Of a stretch of 64,000 nt of DNA, positions 47,716-64,000 are shown in pieces. Both the position numbers and the translations under genes were made by a program. Source of the DNA: Paralvinella palmiformis (taxonomy: Eukaryota; Annelida; Polychaeta; Terebellida; Alvinellidae); NCBI GenBank assembly GCA_025642065.1, contig JAODUP010000127.1, forward strand, positions 784,501 to 848,500. The letters are read 5' to 3'. Positions within the stretch are counted from its first letter, which is position 1; every line of letters starts with the position of its first letter. The notes under the pieces are model-generated. The model made no database searches, was not told where the DNA came from, and was given only the letters and a program-made list of their open reading frames with translations.

Positions 47716-49255
47716 TGGAATCGATCAATTATACTTGCCGAAGTAGGGAAGCTGGAAATATGTTTGGCATCCGGTTTGGTGAATATTTTACTGTTGTTAT
47801 TCAGAATCCGTGCATTAGACTAGCTGTCGCTGTGGAGAATGCAATTTCAAGTAGTATACATGGAGCTGCATCAGTTGTATCTAATATTTTACTTTAATAC
47901 ATTTCCAGGACGGTACGTAATTATTGTTTTTGAAAAAAATATCTTTGCTCAAAGATATCTTTCAAATGTGTATGTCCGTACGTGTCTTCTGTTTGACTAA
48001 TTACGCGATTTAACTGTCTCTTTTCCTGTGTCATATTTTATTTTTAATCGCCCATATACATCCGGCATATATAACTGCATATACGTTGTATGTTTGGTTT
48101 TCTCCCTGTTAAATAATCCGCTTCCACAATTGTTTTCCATTGTGTTTTTTTTCTTTGACGGCTTCTTAGATGGCTCATTGATTAGTTTAAATCATTCACC
48201 AGCTACTTCCACATTGTCTAGTTTTAGCAGGCCTCCGATTTTTGCATCCAATATGGCGAAGTAATATACTTTCTTAATTTAACGTATGGTGCGTGCCTTT
48301 TCTTGCCCTCACTTTCTCAATATACACATTAACCTCATTCAGCCTCACTTTGATTTGAATAACTGTTTTGAAGGCCAAGTTGAAGTTAATGATGATCATG
48401 TACGTGTACGTGTCATAATCAGGGGCCAGGAATGGTGTATATATATGTTCCCTTTGCCAGGTTTAGAAAAGTACGTCCAACTTCAAGATGTTGTATAACT
48501 ATAATATAAGCCTTCGATGGGTGTGACTGCATGAGACCAAAATATGTAAAGATCGAATGAGCAATTCTTGGTGTAGGATGGCTATATCTTGGTGTAGATC
48601 TAGTTGTCTAGCACTAAATAACTATTCCAATCAACTTGTTTCCCATGCGGCAGAACCTTAAGTTTAATGTGTCGTTGAATTAAGGTTGGGACAAGACATA
48701 TATATGTGTCGAAGTGCTTATCCACTTATACAAATTTCGACTCCTATGCCTATGGACGAATGGTGATCAACTCAAGCCTTTAATTAGCACCAATTAAGTG
48801 CCACGCCTACACACGCATACACACACATACGATGTTTGATTGTGATTAGTAAGTAGTTTAAATAATAATGTTTGTATATCGTTTTTAATCGCTATTTGCA
48901 ACTAATTAAATTATTTCACGAAATATTACAACAAGAACAACAATCTTGTACGATGATCCAAACAGGTTAATATTTATATTGCCAACTGCAAGCTACGACA
49001 TCGTCTGCCCGTATTTGCTCCATTGCGCGATCATCGCGGTACGTTTAAGTAAATATAGCATTAATAAATTGTGCATAATGAACTTACTCGCATTTGATCT
49101 CAGAACGTATTCAAACAATGTTGCTAGAAGAAAACAGAAGCAACTACAACATAGTTTATTATCTTAAGCCGCGTACCAGTGAAATAGTGGTGCGTACGTT
49201 GACATAAACAAAGTTTATCTCGCGACCACCTCCAGCTTTACCTCAACCCTCGACG
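47108..49255. other. Intergenic upstream of the RUFY-like gene
   Basis: TA tracts at 47261-47309 and 47671-47714; frames spanning them are not supported as genes. The last ~60 bases before 49256 are richer in C+G and probably 5' UTR. Confidence 0.45.
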
Positions 49256-63518
<14,263 letters not shown>

Positions 63519-64000
63519 GTTAGTATACTAAATACCGTCTTCATTCAGTTAAAACACTATTTAATCATAATACTGCTCAGCTGTCTGTTGTATTGGCTTC
63601 GGTTGTATTTCCAATTTACAGTTTTGTGATGTTTATACTACCACCTGAAACCCTCTGTATACACTTTTATAATGGTTTGAAATACCTTGGAAAGACACTC
63701 ATTAGTTAAAAAAAACTCATCAGTTTACATTCAGACACTAAAATTCCATGCAATGATTTAGTGTACCAGTTATTGTTTGAGGACTTTCCTGTACTTAAAC
63801 ATTTTAGTCCATAGAATTTTTGTTGTTTACTCTGGAAATTCTAATAATTTTATACATAAAATACTTTTCTGCCACTGTATTAGATTACTGCATGGTCTGA
63901 CCAGCCCTTGGACTGGGTCAAGTCTAAATAACGTTTTAATTTCTGGGTTGAGGTGTTTACAGGCCTGATATTTATTCCATGATGTGGTGGTGGGTCCTCG
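63519..64000 (+). other. RUFY-like intron 5, to window end
   Basis: No further exon recognised before the window ends. Confidence 0.6.

Noticed and set aside
47523..47897. 124-residue frame
   Set aside because: It runs through a (TA)n tract (Ile-Tyr repeats) and has no recognisable domain or splice partner.

Overview
This is animal nuclear DNA: AT-rich, intron-rich, full of (TA)n and (CA)n tracts, SINEs, CR1/L2-type LINE remnants and MITEs. The two recognisable gene families, 4-aminobutyrate aminotransferase (ABAT) and a RUN-domain RUFY protein, together with the repeat content, fit an invertebrate, possibly a mollusc or another lophotrochozoan. The species cannot be fixed from the sequence. 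All genes found are on the + strand.

Layout. (1) 1-1593: non-coding, with a decayed CR1/L2-like reverse transcriptase fragment at about 620-1460. (2) 1594-9197: a compact ABAT-like copy (copy 1) with exons 2-13 in conserved positions and phases. No exon 1 was found, and exon 3 carries a one-base insertion that breaks the frame, so it looks like a recent pseudogene unless the indel is an assembly error. (3) 9198-13000: intergenic, with a 5'-truncated CR1-like retrotransposon on the minus strand (about 10590-12900). (4) 13100-39418: an apparently intact ABAT gene (copy 2), 13 coding exons, 488 residues, with a putative mitochondrial targeting peptide, the 2Fe-2S CxxC and the PLP lysine. Its introns are swollen with repeats. 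(5) 39419-49255: intergenic, a graveyard of mobile elements: a pogo-like MITE, two L2-like LINE fragments and a 1.66 kb inverted-repeat element. (6) 49256 to the window end: the 5' half of a RUFY-family gene, with two alternative first coding exons (49256 and 52508) that both splice in phase to RUN-domain exons at 58139, 58979, 60820 and 63395. The gene runs off the right edge.

How it fits together. The two ABAT copies are an old tandem duplication: where computed, exons are about 63-78% identical. Exon 10, which encodes the PLP-lysine segment, is about 96% identical with a 114-base perfect run, which points to gene conversion confined to one exon. Copy 2 should convert GABA and 2-oxoglutarate to succinate semialdehyde and glutamate in mitochondria. 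RUFY proteins are endosomal Rab/Rap effectors and are unrelated to ABAT in function; the neighbourhood is simply physical.

Exon boundaries were set by eye from AG/GT sites, reading-phase agreement and remembered human family members. No alignment or transcript evidence was available.
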